Origin: JAQIBY01 sp051747965
GTDB lineage: Bacteria; Bacteroidota; Bacteroidia; Bacteroidales; ML635J-15
Assembly: GCA_051747965.1 (NCBI GenBank)
Contig: JBNJGS010000001.1
Coordinates: forward strand, 1 to 64,000
DNA length: 64,000 bases
Direction: 5' to 3'
A program made the position numbers and the translations under genes. Positions 9,431-20,306 of this stretch are shown here, piece after piece (the first letter of the stretch is position 1; the number at the start of each line of letters is the position of its first letter). The notes under the pieces are model-generated. The model saw nothing but the letters and a program-made list of their open reading frames with translations, was not told the origin of the DNA and searched no databases.

Positions 9431-12135
9431 AGGCACAAATCATGAAAAAACATTCCACATATTCACTCCTGTTTGTTTTGCTTCTGACATTGACGCAGGT
9501 GCAGGCACAAACCGGCATCACATATCTGAATGACTCAGCTTATGGCGATGCTTTAACCCTTAGGAAAATGGATGTTGCTACCGATGCTGAAAACAACGCA
9601 TGGATTGCTTATTATGATGCCGGAATAGGCAGATACAATGATGGCAGCTTTACGTTTTATACCAAGGACAACTCACCCATACAGTCAAACCGTGTTAACG
9701 ACATTGATATAATGGGTGATAAGATTTGCTTTGCCACGGCAGCCGGTGTTGCCCGTATCAGTGAACAGGTCTGGGATTTCCCGGGTGGCGGCCTTACGGA
9801 CTTCCGTACAGAAGCAGTTTTACAGAGACCAAATAAAATCTACGCTCTTTGTACAAAAGATGCAACCCTCGACAGTCTGGCGATATTTGACGGGAATCAC
9901 TGGAATTTCATTCAGATACCAGGCTATAATCCATCCTTTCTGTGTCATTCCCCCATGGAATACAGTGACGGCAAATTATACTGGGGCACGCGAAACGGTT
10001 TGTACTGCTATGATGGATCAGTGGTAAGCATAGTTCTCAACGATGTATCAGTCAATGACCTGATAATTCATGAAGGATATTTATGGATAAGTCTGAACAC
10101 ACTTACTTCAGACAGGGAGAGCATTATCAGGTATAATCCTGATAGTCAGTCTTTTTTGGGCTTCAGCCAACACAAAGCATATGAACCCACACATTCCACC
10201 CTGGGCGCATGTTTTTCCGCTGATACGGACGGGAGTCTGAATATCATTTATAATCATGATTCAAAAATCATATCCAACAGTATATACGACAGCGGACATT
10301 ACCTGTTTATCTTTCCCGGCCATACGGTAACAAACACAAGGCTATCTGCGAGCAAGGGAGAAAACGGTGTCATTTATCACTGCATGTGGTCCTCACTTGC
10401 AGCTTATATTATTGATAAATCAGAGCATGAAAATTTCCAAAGCGGTTTTTGGAGCAATAATCTCAAGACACTTGACATCAATCAGGTTGGTGCAACAGTA
10501 AGAAGCTATGGTTCCATGTTCTGGGACGGGATTGGCTATCCGCGATATGAAGTTCCCATTGATTCAGGCACAAATTCAATATTCGCTTCCGGTCTCTGGA
10601 TTGGTGGCGTTGATCAATCCGGAGAATTGCATCTTTCTGCCTCAACATACAGCAGGTCACAGGATTCCGATCTTCCGGTATATGATTTTGCACCGGGCCC
10701 CCTGAATACCGGTGGAACAGAGCAGGGACAATGCGATACAAGCACAAGCAATCAATATGACAGGGTCTGGAAAATTGACAGACTTGATGTAGAACAGTTT
10801 ATTTATGAAAATTACAACAGCAAATTGTTTGAAGTTCCGGATGACATGAATGACTGGCCGGGGAACGGTCCTGCCGGAGATGATGCACTGGCTCCTTTTG
10901 TTGACAACAACAACGACGGGATATACAGTACTGAGGACGGTGATTATCCCCAGATTCTCGGCGACCAGATGCTCTGGTGGATCAACAATGACAACACCCA
11001 CCCCAATGAGGAGACTGGTGGCAATCCTATGGGTGTGGAAATGCAACATTCATTTTACGGATTCAGATACGACAACCCGCAGGACGAATATACCGAACTC
11101 ATCAATTATCAGACCTACCTAAGGGTTGATGTGATCAACCGTTCTGATCAACAGTATGACAGTGTTTACATTGGTGTCTGGGTAGATGCAGATATCGGCA
11201 ATGCCTTTGATGATTATGTGGGATGTGATGTCAGCAGAAATTCCTTCTATTTCTACAACGGAGACAGTTTTGATGAAACATTCCAGAATTACCTGGGCTA
11301 TGGAAGTAAACCACCTGTTCAAACAGTTACAATTCTCAACGGTCCGGATGCAGATCCTGACGGGCTGGATAATGACAATGACGGGATTACAGACAATGAA
11401 AGCATCAAAATGAGCAAGTTTATTTATTACAACAACCCTTCTCAGGGTGCCACTTCTGCCACCACGGACCCGTTTACTCCGGAGGAGTATTACAGCTACC
11501 TCACAGGCCACTGGAAAGACAACACACCACTTTGTTACGGTGGCAACGGACATGCCTCAGGCGGTGCTGATTCTTCATTGCCATGCGATTATATGTTTCC
11601 GGGTGATACAGATCCGTCGGGCAGCGGCACCAATGGAGTTCCACAACCGGCCTGGAGTGAAACAACAGAAAACAACACTCCGGATGATCGACGAGGTCTA
11701 TGCTCGATGGGGCCTTTTACCCTGGAGCCCGGAGAAAAAAATACTGTAGATATTCTTTTCGCCTATATACCGCATGATAACAGCAAAACAGGTCACTTTA
11801 ACTACCGGCCAAAACTGGACTCCCTGATCACCTGGTTCAATGAAAACAGAACTCCTACAAACTATTCCGCTGCCAACGAGCTTGCGGTAAAAGAAAACCA
11901 GATTTCTCATCAGGTGAATGTATTTCCCAATCCTGCGGCTGATTATTGTACAATCCAATGTAAAGAGAACATACAGTCCATTTCGGTTTTTACAATCAAC
12001 GGGCAAAAGATTTCGGACCGAATCATCAATAATCAGGAGGCCATACTTGATGTCCGGAATTTTTCGCCCGGTTTGTACATCATCCATTGCAAAACCCACA
12101 CAGGAATAAGCCGGCATAAGCTTAGTGTCAGATAG
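9427..12135 (+). CDS. T9SS type A cargo protein with N-terminal propeller-like region
   Basis: A 902-residue secreted protein. The ATG at 9427 overlaps the previous stop (ATGA); the ATG at 9442 gives a more typical signal peptide (MKKHSTYSLLFVLLL) and may be the real start. Residues about 35-330 resemble two-component-regulator propeller blades (NNAWIAYYDAGIGRYNDGS). The middle region contains GIGYPRYEVPIDSGTNSIFASG, common in large Bacteroidota cell-surface proteins. Asp/Asn-rich stretches that look like calcium-binding loops follow (DNNNDGIYSTEDGDYP; DPDGLDNDNDGITDNES). The last ~80 residues are a type A sorting domain (VNVFPNPAADYCTIQC). It is the last gene of the sigma-factor operon, ahead of a strong terminator. 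Its function beyond surface display is not recognisable. Confidence 0.83.
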   Translation: MKAQIMKKHSTYSLLFVLLLTLTQVQAQTGITYLNDSAYGDALTLRKMDVATDAENNAWIAYYDAGIGRYNDGSFTFYTKDNSPIQSNRVNDIDIMGDKICFATAAGVARISEQVWDFPGGGLTDFRTEAVLQRPNKIYALCTKDATLDSLAIFDGNHWNFIQIPGYNPSFLCHSPMEYSDGKLYWGTRNGLYCYDGSVVSIVLNDVSVNDLIIHEGYLWISLNTLTSDRESIIRYNPDSQSFLGFSQHKAYEPTHSTLGACFSADTDGSLNIIYNHDSKIISNSIYDSGHYLFIFPGHTVTNTRLSASKGENGVIYHCMWSSLAAYIIDKSEHENFQSGFWSNNLKTLDINQVGATVRSYGSMFWDGIGYPRYEVPIDSGTNSIFASGLWIGGVDQSGELHLSASTYSRSQDSDLPVYDFAPGPLNTGGTEQGQCDTSTSNQYDRVWKIDRLDVEQFIYENYNSKLFEVPDDMNDWPGNGPAGDDALAPFVDNNNDGIYSTEDGDYPQILGDQMLWWINNDNTHPNEETGGNPMGVEMQHSFYGFRYDNPQDEYTELINYQTYLRVDVINRSDQQYDSVYIGVWVDADIGNAFDDYVGCDVSRNSFYFYNGDSFDETFQNYLGYGSKPPVQTVTILNGPDADPDGLDNDNDGITDNESIKMSKFIYYNNPSQGATSATTDPFTPEEYYSYLTGHWKDNTPLCYGGNGHASGGADSSLPCDYMFPGDTDPSGSGTNGVPQPAWSETTENNTPDDRRGLCSMGPFTLEPGEKNTVDILFAYIPHDNSKTGHFNYRPKLDSLITWFNENRTPTNYSAANELAVKENQISHQVNVFPNPAADYCTIQCKENIQSISVFTINGQKISDRIINNQEAILDVRNFSPGLYIIHCKTHTGISRHKLSVR

Positions 12136-12163
12136 TTTTTCTTTTGGATTTATCAGGATATAT

Positions 12164-12201
12164 GGAAAAAGCCATCCTCATAGCTGAAGATGGCTTTTTC
12201 C
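12164..12201. terminator. Bidirectional terminator between convergent genes
   Basis: A perfect 13-base-pair stem (12164-12176 with 12189-12201) has a 12-base loop. The stem has A-rich and T-rich outer arms, so it works in both directions. It serves the T9SS cargo gene ending at 12135 and the giant minus-strand gene ending at 12218. Confidence 0.85.
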
Positions 12202-12217
12202 TGTTTTTGTGTTTTCG

Positions 12218-15200
12218 TTATCGGATCACCAGTTTAATAACAAGCGGCCGGATATCATTTTCAAGTTTCATATAATACATGCCCGGCTTCAGGTTTCTGA
12301 GGTCGATTTTTTGTTCAGGCGAGGCAGTAAAGTTCGTTCTGCGTTCAACACTTTTACCTTCCGGGGTATATACTTCCCATCCGTTGATTTCATCAAGTAG
12401 CTGAACAGGCATATTGAGTGTCAGCATAAATTTACCGTCAGAAGGATTGGGTAATACAGACACAAAAGCATCAGAAAGATAATCCTCGACACTCAGGGCA
12501 AATTCAAAGGGTTCGGTTTCGTACGCACAGCCGTTGTCAAAGCCGATGAGCACAGTATAATCCCCTTCAGCTGAAACATCCAGACTGCTGCCGGTTTCTC
12601 CGGGTATCATGGATCCGTTGAGGAACCATTGCCAGCTTTCTCCTTCAGTAACAAATAGCTGTAAGCCATCCCGCTGAATTTCAACCTCGGGGACATTCAA
12701 CATTTCGATGCTGACAGGTTCAGAAGAGCAAGCAGCAGCATCTTCACGCAGGGCTGCAGTGAAATTAATTCCACCACTCACATCTGTAAGGTCGTTTATA
12801 AGTTCTGATCTCTGTGGTTCAGTAACATTTTCAGAAGTACCGAGTAATAACTGCGCCGATCCATTCTGTCCCCATGCCCACAGGCTTTTGTCATTGCGAA
12901 TGGCATAGGAAGCTGATGGTGCAGCAGCCAGTTTAACAATACCTCCGTTGATATCAACCAATACAGGTTCTGAGCTTCCACTCACACCGGGCACACCCAA
13001 CTGTCCATGAGAATTGTCCCCCATGGCATAGACATAGCCGTTTTCATTGTAAACAAGGCTGTGCTGTTTTCCGGCAGCAACAAGTTTCACAGCCGGGAGG
13101 GCCAGAATTTCGGCGGGCTCCAGTCTGTTATTCATGTCGTAAGTTCCGAGCTGGCCCGAACTGTTGGCACCCCAGCCATACAGACGTCCATCGGAATCGA
13201 TGGCAAAATTATGATTTGCTCCGCAGGCGATGCTCTGAATATTGTCGAGATTGTCAATCATATGGGGTAAATCCAGTGATTCATTATCTCCTGAGCCAAG
13301 CTGTCCATGTTGATTTTTACCCCATGCATAGACTTTACCGTCGGCGTCCAGAGCAAGGCTGTGGCTTTCACCAGCGGCCACTGCAACAATTCCGGACAAT
13401 TCCTGCACGGCATTGGGGAAATTGCTGGCTGCAGTATTTCCATAGCCCAGTTGCCCGTCATCATTTCGACCCCAGGCCATCAGGCTAGAATCAGCCATCA
13501 AGGCAATGGCATGGTAATATCCTGCTGCAACGGCTGTCGCAGAGGAAAGGCCGGGAACAATTTGGGGCTCATAAGAATGAGAATAGGAACCATCACCAAG
13601 GCTACCGTAATCATTATTACCCCATGCCCACAGATTACTTTCCTCATCTAGTGCCAGCACAAATTCTCTGCCTGAGGCAAGCTTTATAATACCAGCATCA
13701 GTCAATGCCTGAACAGGCACATCAGACTGAACCGTATTTCCTGTCCCCAGCTGTCCGTATGCATTTTCACCACCGGCAAACACAGCTTTTTCATCACCTT
13801 CAATCAACTGCACAGTATATTCGCCACCCAGCCGGGCAAAATAGGTGTCTCCGTTTGCACCAGGGACTGGATCATCATTACGGAACCACTGGTTATTTTC
13901 TGATGCACTGCTCTGAAGTGAAACAGAATCATGCTCACAAAACACTCCGGCCTCAGGGGTAATCACCGGCGGAGCTGTCTGATTGAAATAAATATGTGCG
14001 CTTCTCTCCTGACAACCGGATACAGTGTCAGTACCCTCCACGCTCACTGTCATTCCATCATTGTTCACTGTAAAATCATAGCTGTTATTTTCTGAAGCTG
14101 CTCCTGTGGAGGCTCCATCCAGGAAAAACTCATATAAATCTGCACCTTCTGCCTGAGCAGTAATCTCCTGAGCCCCGCAAACAGCAGTACTTTCGGGTGT
14201 AATGCTTACTTCTACATCCACGTGATTAACCGAAATTGTGTAGGCAGTATCCGCTTCCCGCACACAGGAATTGTTGTAGCCGTATACACTGACAATCTGG
14301 CCATCAACAAACTGAGGCATGGTAAACACAGAGTCTGTACCGGGTGTACCCTGAGACAGTCCATCGACAAAAAACTCGAAAGTCTGTGCCCCGGTGACAT
14401 CAAAATGCAGGGTATCATTCAGACATGTGCCTTCAGCGGACATGTTGGTAGTAAACACAGGATCAGGAATCTCATTGACGTTTACTTCAATGCTGTTTTG
14501 AGAAGTATCGGAGCAAATATTCTGATAACCAACAGCTGAAATCACATCTCCATTATTCAGCATATCAGAAACAAATTCGGAATCAGAATCGGGAGCACCC
14601 TGAGAAACACCATTGACAAGGAATTCATACTCGCTGGCTCCTGTTGCCAGGATGGTAATGGGTTCGCCTTCACAGACAGACAACGGACTTCCGGCTGATA
14701 CCGTTACATTGGGAAGATTATATACAGTATAGTTTAGCGTTTCCGTTGATGAGGAAGTACAGCCGTTTGTGGTTCCTTCCAGGCTGATTTCATCCATATT
14801 GCTTAGTCCGGTTAGCTCCATACTGCTTTCGGATGCCGGCGTATCCAGCGACTCTCCGTTCAGGAAGAATTCGTAGATATCAGCACCACTTCCTTCAACC
14901 AATACGGTATCCCCTTCACATATTTCAGTAGGATCTGCACTAAACAGGTTCACATCAGGATAGGGTTTTACTTCAAAGACATACACATCCTCAGACTCAG
15001 CAAAACATCCGAATTCAGAGAAGGCATTCATGCTTACTGTATCCCCGTCATTCAGATCTGTGCTGCTAAAAACAGCCTCATCTGATGCAGGTCCCTGACT
15101 GACGTCATTCACAAAAAATTCATACAGTTCGGCACCTGTGCCCGTAAATGTAATTTCATTGCCTTCACAAATACTGGTATCTGCATCCGAACAGCTAAGC

Positions 15201-18200
15201 GCGGGTTCGGGCAATGGATGAACAATCACGTCCAGGGCTTCCGGTTCACAGGCATTTGGTGTTCCGGTAACACTTACAGTTTGCCCATCGCTTAATGATG
15301 AAGATACGTACTGATTATCTGATGACTCCGGTCCAACCGGTATGCCATCAATATAGAACTGATAAATGGTATCTCCGGTGGCAGTAAAGACGATTTGTTC
15401 TCCCTCACAAATTTCCAGGGTATCGGCACTTAACTGAATATCCGGATAAACATTGATGGTTATATTGCTTGCAGTATCATAACAATCGCCGATACGGCCT
15501 GCCAGTCCGATCACCTGTTCGTGATTTACAGAACTGCTTGCAAGGCTTTCCTGCGGCGACCAGCTTCCCTGGGCCACACTGTCAATAAAGAACAGATACT
15601 CAACCGCACCTGATCCGGAAAAAGTAATTTCCTCGCCTTCGCAAATGCTGTTGGCATCAGCATCGCTGGTGAGTGTGGTATTTGGTGCGGGATTCACTGT
15701 AACATTAACAAAATCACTGACAGAACTGCATCCGTTGATATTATATCCTTCAACTGTCACCAAATCTCCATCCTGTAAAATATCTGAAGAAAATGTGTTA
15801 TCACTGGTGGGTGCTCCCTGAGAAACACCATTGACAAAAAACTCATATTCAACAGCTCCTGTGGCGGTAAATCCAAGTGTTTCGCCATCGCATATTTCTG
15901 CCGGATCGATATCGGCACTCAGGCCGATTGTCGGGTTATCATATACCCTGACGGTAAATTCATCATCGCTCCAGGCAGTGCAACCTGTGGCTGTATCGGT
16001 GGCATACACCTGTACAAAAGCGAGGTCGTCAATGGAAGATGTAGAGTACTGAGTTTCGTCGGACATGTTTGTCACACTGCTGCTGTCAACATAATACTGA
16101 TACTGGTCAGCGCCAGAGGCAGTAAAGCCAATGGCTTCACCATCACAAATGCTGGTATCTGAAGGTGAGACACTCACCAGGGCGTTAGGTAAAGGATTGA
16201 CAGTGATATCAAGCGTATCGCTGTATTCAACGCAACCCTCCAGTACTGCCTCAACAAAAATATCATTAATTCCGCTCAGGGTATCGGTTTCATATAAATC
16301 CACCGCAGCACCCAGATTGAGGGGCTGGTCATTCAGATAGAAATTATAATCAACTGTATGACTGCTGCTTGCCTGAAAACTAACAGTTTCACCTTCGCAA
16401 ATTGTGAGATTACCAGGTGTAGAAGCAAGGTCGACAGAATGTTCCACAAGGTTCAGGGTATCATGAAATACATCATAACAATGTGTCAGGGTATCGGTAG
16501 CTATCAGTGTGATTTTGTAATCACCCTGGGTGGAGAAATAATACTCCAGATCGGTTGTACCAATTGTATCTGTATCTTCCACTATCCATTCAAATACCAG
16601 ATTCATCTGGCCACCATGCATAGACTGTGATGTATTGACAAAAGTCAGATCACTTTCAACACATGCCGGGTATGGCATATCAAAATCAGCCACAGCAGCT
16701 TCAGTTGGATCAAAAATCCATCCTGTATTGTTTCCTTCATCAGTACTTAGCATGGCAACGGCAGATGGGTTTATCACCATATCGCTAACCAGCAGTGAAT
16801 ATGCTGTATCCTGATAGCTTGTATTTGTTTTGTTGAATGTAAATTCGTCGCCGCTGCTGGATGATCTGAAGCGGATTTTATCCGGACAAGTTCCGTTGAT
16901 GCTCAGCAAACTATCGATGGTTGTCACAGAGCCGGCCTCTATTTGTACTGTCCCTCCCGGGAAAACCGTAAAGTTGTGGAAACTGTTGGAGCCGTAACAG
17001 GACACCAGATAATCATCAACAGGACTGTTGTCTTCAGAGGTGTATATCTGAAGATCATAATACTGCTGTCCTCCTCCATCAAAAAAGGCATTGGTGTAAG
17101 AATTTTCGACAAGTCTTATCAGAGATGAATCTGCCTGCAAATCAAGTCTGGAACTTTTCTGGACTTCCCAATAAAATTCTATATCCAGGAGGGATGACTC
17201 AACAACAACTGTTTTATTTGCATCGGAGGATGTTCTGAAAACCGGTGCAGAAATACTTTTATCGCTTCCCACAAAGGTTCCTGAAACCACATTGATTCCG
17301 GCAAGTTCGGAAAAATGAATGTCTGTTTCCAGGAAAACCGTATCATCAGGATGATAGGGATTGATGAAAAGCTTAACCCTATGGGATGCACTATCGGTTG
17401 AAATCGTGGCATTGTTTTGGTCGGGCATGATTCTCAGCCCGTGCTCAACATCAAAAAGTGAGTTCATACTGAGATTTTCCGGATACATCATTTCAACATT
17501 ATGCAAATCAACACCGGTTTTGCTGACCAGTTCATGATTAAAGGTCATATGTACCGGAATTGAGGCTGTATCTGATGCATCAAGAAAATAGCAATAGGCC
17601 ATTTTATCGATATTGATAAGTATGGTATCGGAGGCAATTGCCAGGTGGGCTGAATCAATCACCACAGTATCTTTCAGGCCGGGCAGGCAGGTAGCGGGAT
17701 TTCCGTCCACTTCCCAGTTGGCAACATCACTCCACTGGCTATTGTTACCAAGCCAGTAATATGTTTTGCCGGTCAGTGAGCCCGTGAAATTCCACCCGTT
17801 AACAATACCGGCGGAATCTGAAGCAACAGCTTCATAATAGACAGAGCCAGTGGTGTCTGCTGTAATATTTTTCAACAAAACAGAACTCACCTGCAATGTA
17901 TCATATCCGCTTTTCACAAACTGTGCCGTATCGGTAGTATTGGTACTGCTGATAATTATTTGCTGGTCACAGCTACCATTGGCAATCAGTGAATCTGTTT
18001 GGGTCACCGAAAGCGGCTCAAGCCAGAAAGTGTTGCCCGGTTGCAGGGATATCAGATTAAAGCTATTGCTACCTGTCAATTCTGTTTCTTCAGTTAATGC
18101 AATCAAATCATGATAATTCAAATCACCACCTTCAAATTTTTGTAACAATCCGTTGCTGCTTTGCAGTACAAGTGATGAACTATCCGCGTCAAAAGTCAGG

Positions 18201-20206
18201 TTTGTGGGATTTACAAGCCATGCCTGATTATCCCCAGTAAGGGTAATATCGGCTTTATTAAGATTCAGATTTCTTACATTATCGGTATCTGCATAAAAAC
18301 GGGCACATGAAACGTTCTGGTTTTCCATGATGAGATTTCCATCGTTCAGAATAAGATTTTCTGTTGAGATAAGGCCGTCATTAAAACGCCAGCTTGCTTC
18401 ACCGTTGAATACAATATTAGAATTCAGATTTACCCCGTGGGTATAAATATCAAAAGTATCAGAGGGATGGCTGTTTGAAAACAAAATATCTCCATGATAA
18501 TCTGCCTGCAGGCCGGAATAAAGCTCCAGACTGTCCTGAATATTCAGATCGGCATTACCATCCCATATAACATTGTGTGTAACATCGGCCCAGGTAACAG
18601 CTCTGCAATAAGCCGTTTTGCTTAATTTTACTGTATCGCCATCCGATGCAAAGGAGGCATCATCAAAAACCACAAGGCTTTCAGGGTTTGGCACGCAAGT
18701 CTGGGGTGCACCACCTGAGGTATCAGACCAATTGGCAGCGTCGTGCCAGTAACCTGTATTGCCAATCCAGTACAATGTGTCACTTTGTGCCGGCTGGTTG
18801 ATTGTCCATCCGTCTGCATTGCCCTGAGCGTATGAATTGTTGGCTGTAACGGTAGCGTTCTGAGCCCTCACAAATCCTATTTTCAGATAATTTGCCGTTA
18901 CGTCAGCGGAGGCATTGATCACGGGCATTTGGCTTATGCAATTTTCATCCGGCCATACATACATATCATCCTGACAATAACTTCGGACATGGATAAACTC
19001 GCCACAGGTTCCGTTGGCAAGCAGGCCATTAATATCAACAGTTGTGCCTTGTTTTACAATAAAGGCAGAGCCGGTCGCAAGTTTCAGGCTATCGCTTGCA
19101 AATGAAGACTGAACGAAGATATCACGTGCATCGGCAACAGCAAATTTTGCATAAGATGCATTCAGGTTTCCTGATTTATATATGTATTCACTACCACCGG
19201 CAAAACTCAGCACGGCATTGGATGATTCAAGTGTAAGTCCGTTACCGTCGACCATAAATGCAGTAAGGCTGATTTGCGAGCTGCCCGCATTGAATGTTCT
19301 GGCAAGGGATGTATTGGATTTAAGTGTATCACATGTCAGGTCATAATTATTGGTATAGAAGCTTCCCGAAAAATCAAGATTTAGATTTCCTGTGGTTTTT
19401 ACAGGTCCCTGCATGAACAGTTTCTTGTTTCCGTTTAATCTGACATCCAGAGCTGTCAGGTTATCGGAAAACGAAATATAACAAGAATCTGACGACTGCA
19501 GATTCATAAAAAGCATAGCATCCAGAGAAGCTACATTCATATTGTCATGCAAATAAAAAGCCTGATTACACCGTATGGTGTCGGCATTAGTGATGGCCGG
19601 TGTATCCGTAATATCAACCGGCACATCTTTGTCACCATTGAATGCTTTAAACCTTAGCTCCTCATTATTGGCGTTGAGTGTTCCGGCAAGCAGGTACAAA
19701 TTATTCTGTGGCATATTGATACCGGAAGGCAATCCAATGGTTCCATCCGAAATATCAAAATACACATCACCGACAATTTCGTGGCCGGAAGTTTCAAAAG
19801 AGGCAACGCTAGAGGCAGGCGCCTCGAAGAATGTAGGCCCGAAATGGTTATATTCCATATCCGGACTAAGTATAAGAGATTGTTGTATTACAATTGTGTC
19901 CGTGGATTGTGACAGAAACTCCGGTGCAAATGCAACACCAGCCCAGTTAAATGAAGTAAGACTCACAAAACTGGTATCAAGAACAACCATTTCACTGTTT
20001 TGGCTGAACGAATTTGCATCAAAATACACATTATCACCCGGTCCGGGCAGAGAATTGTGCATATTGCTTGTATCACCTGAACTTGTTGACCAATGATTTT
20101 CGTAATCTGTCCAGTCTCCTCCGTTATTCACCCAGTAATAGTCATCCGCATACAGGTTGCCCCCCATAATCAGCAGCAACATTAATGATAAAAGTTTGTT
20201 TCCCAT
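12218..20206 (-). CDS. Giant T9SS type A protein with Ig-like repeats and RCC1 propeller
   Basis: About 2662 residues from the ATG at 20206; an in-frame TTG at 20230 would add eight residues and is the alternative start. A signal peptide (LLSLMLLLIMGG) opens the protein. Three copies of a module starting YYWxxNxGxWxDxxNW occur at residues about 22, 475 and 814. A PKD-like domain follows at about 1172. Ten ~82-residue Ig-like repeats (core ICEGExIxFTxTGAxxYEFFVNG) span about 1255-2077. Seven RCC1-type repeats (WGxNxxGQLGxG) at about 2139-2487 make a complete propeller. Another Ig-like module and a type A sorting domain (VSVLPNPSDGKFMLTL) end it. It is likely surface-exposed or secreted by the T9SS, perhaps as an adhesin. 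The binding partner is unknown. Confidence 0.85.
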   Translation of the reverse strand: MGNKLLSLMLLLIMGGNLYADDYYWVNNGGDWTDYENHWSTSSGDTSNMHNSLPGPGDNVYFDANSFSQNSEMVVLDTSFVSLTSFNWAGVAFAPEFLSQSTDTIVIQQSLILSPDMEYNHFGPTFFEAPASSVASFETSGHEIVGDVYFDISDGTIGLPSGINMPQNNLYLLAGTLNANNEELRFKAFNGDKDVPVDITDTPAITNADTIRCNQAFYLHDNMNVASLDAMLFMNLQSSDSCYISFSDNLTALDVRLNGNKKLFMQGPVKTTGNLNLDFSGSFYTNNYDLTCDTLKSNTSLARTFNAGSSQISLTAFMVDGNGLTLESSNAVLSFAGGSEYIYKSGNLNASYAKFAVADARDIFVQSSFASDSLKLATGSAFIVKQGTTVDINGLLANGTCGEFIHVRSYCQDDMYVWPDENCISQMPVINASADVTANYLKIGFVRAQNATVTANNSYAQGNADGWTINQPAQSDTLYWIGNTGYWHDAANWSDTSGGAPQTCVPNPESLVVFDDASFASDGDTVKLSKTAYCRAVTWADVTHNVIWDGNADLNIQDSLELYSGLQADYHGDILFSNSHPSDTFDIYTHGVNLNSNIVFNGEASWRFNDGLISTENLILNDGNLIMENQNVSCARFYADTDNVRNLNLNKADITLTGDNQAWLVNPTNLTFDADSSSLVLQSSNGLLQKFEGGDLNYHDLIALTEETELTGSNSFNLISLQPGNTFWLEPLSVTQTDSLIANGSCDQQIIISSTNTTDTAQFVKSGYDTLQVSSVLLKNITADTTGSVYYEAVASDSAGIVNGWNFTGSLTGKTYYWLGNNSQWSDVANWEVDGNPATCLPGLKDTVVIDSAHLAIASDTILINIDKMAYCYFLDASDTASIPVHMTFNHELVSKTGVDLHNVEMMYPENLSMNSLFDVEHGLRIMPDQNNATISTDSASHRVKLFINPYHPDDTVFLETDIHFSELAGINVVSGTFVGSDKSISAPVFRTSSDANKTVVVESSLLDIEFYWEVQKSSRLDLQADSSLIRLVENSYTNAFFDGGGQQYYDLQIYTSEDNSPVDDYLVSCYGSNSFHNFTVFPGGTVQIEAGSVTTIDSLLSINGTCPDKIRFRSSSSGDEFTFNKTNTSYQDTAYSLLVSDMVINPSAVAMLSTDEGNNTGWIFDPTEAAVADFDMPYPACVESDLTFVNTSQSMHGGQMNLVFEWIVEDTDTIGTTDLEYYFSTQGDYKITLIATDTLTHCYDVFHDTLNLVEHSVDLASTPGNLTICEGETVSFQASSSHTVDYNFYLNDQPLNLGAAVDLYETDTLSGINDIFVEAVLEGCVEYSDTLDITVNPLPNALVSVSPSDTSICDGEAIGFTASGADQYQYYVDSSSVTNMSDETQYSTSSIDDLAFVQVYATDTATGCTAWSDDEFTVRVYDNPTIGLSADIDPAEICDGETLGFTATGAVEYEFFVNGVSQGAPTSDNTFSSDILQDGDLVTVEGYNINGCSSVSDFVNVTVNPAPNTTLTSDADANSICEGEEITFSGSGAVEYLFFIDSVAQGSWSPQESLASSSVNHEQVIGLAGRIGDCYDTASNITINVYPDIQLSADTLEICEGEQIVFTATGDTIYQFYIDGIPVGPESSDNQYVSSSLSDGQTVSVTGTPNACEPEALDVIVHPLPEPALSCSDADTSICEGNEITFTGTGAELYEFFVNDVSQGPASDEAVFSSTDLNDGDTVSMNAFSEFGCFAESEDVYVFEVKPYPDVNLFSADPTEICEGDTVLVEGSGADIYEFFLNGESLDTPASESSMELTGLSNMDEISLEGTTNGCTSSSTETLNYTVYNLPNVTVSAGSPLSVCEGEPITILATGASEYEFLVNGVSQGAPDSDSEFVSDMLNNGDVISAVGYQNICSDTSQNSIEVNVNEIPDPVFTTNMSAEGTCLNDTLHFDVTGAQTFEFFVDGLSQGTPGTDSVFTMPQFVDGQIVSVYGYNNSCVREADTAYTISVNHVDVEVSITPESTAVCGAQEITAQAEGADLYEFFLDGASTGAASENNSYDFTVNNDGMTVSVEGTDTVSGCQERSAHIYFNQTAPPVITPEAGVFCEHDSVSLQSSASENNQWFRNDDPVPGANGDTYFARLGGEYTVQLIEGDEKAVFAGGENAYGQLGTGNTVQSDVPVQALTDAGIIKLASGREFVLALDEESNLWAWGNNDYGSLGDGSYSHSYEPQIVPGLSSATAVAAGYYHAIALMADSSLMAWGRNDDGQLGYGNTAASNFPNAVQELSGIVAVAAGESHSLALDADGKVYAWGKNQHGQLGSGDNESLDLPHMIDNLDNIQSIACGANHNFAIDSDGRLYGWGANSSGQLGTYDMNNRLEPAEILALPAVKLVAAGKQHSLVYNENGYVYAMGDNSHGQLGVPGVSGSSEPVLVDINGGIVKLAAAPSASYAIRNDKSLWAWGQNGSAQLLLGTSENVTEPQRSELINDLTDVSGGINFTAALREDAAACSSEPVSIEMLNVPEVEIQRDGLQLFVTEGESWQWFLNGSMIPGETGSSLDVSAEGDYTVLIGFDNGCAYETEPFEFALSVEDYLSDAFVSVLPNPSDGKFMLTLNMPVQLLDEINGWEVYTPEGKSVERRTNFTASPEQKIDLRNLKPGMYYMKLENDIRPLVIKLVIR
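13975..16440 (-). repeat. Ten tandem ~247-base Ig-like coding repeats
   Basis: Within the giant minus-strand gene, ten units of about 82 codons follow each other without linker. Each carries a Cys near its start (ICEGE-like) and a second Cys near its end (GC), as expected of a disulfide-closed Ig sandwich. The units are diverged at the DNA level, so these are old domain duplications and not a recent tandem expansion. Confidence 0.75.
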
Positions 20207-20245
20207 CTTAATCTGAATATTTTTTTTCAAAAATAGACATTTTTA

Positions 20246-20277
20246 TTTAATATCTTTATTATTTTTACCTATTTTTG
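20246..20277 (+). promoter_or_regulatory. Promoter candidate for 20307 operon
   Basis: TATTTTTG at 20270-20277 matches the Bacteroidota -7 consensus TAnnTTTG. A TTTA at 20246-20249 lies 20 bases upstream, one mismatch from the TTTG -33 box. The start codon is 29 bases downstream of the -7 element. Confidence 0.45.
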
Positions 20278-20306
20278 CAAAAGTTACTAAATAACCAGAC
20301 AAATTC

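Noticed and set aside
19575..20096. A 173-codon plus-strand ORF near 20 kb
   Set aside because: It lies fully inside the N-terminal coding part of the giant minus-strand gene and shows no protein-like motifs.
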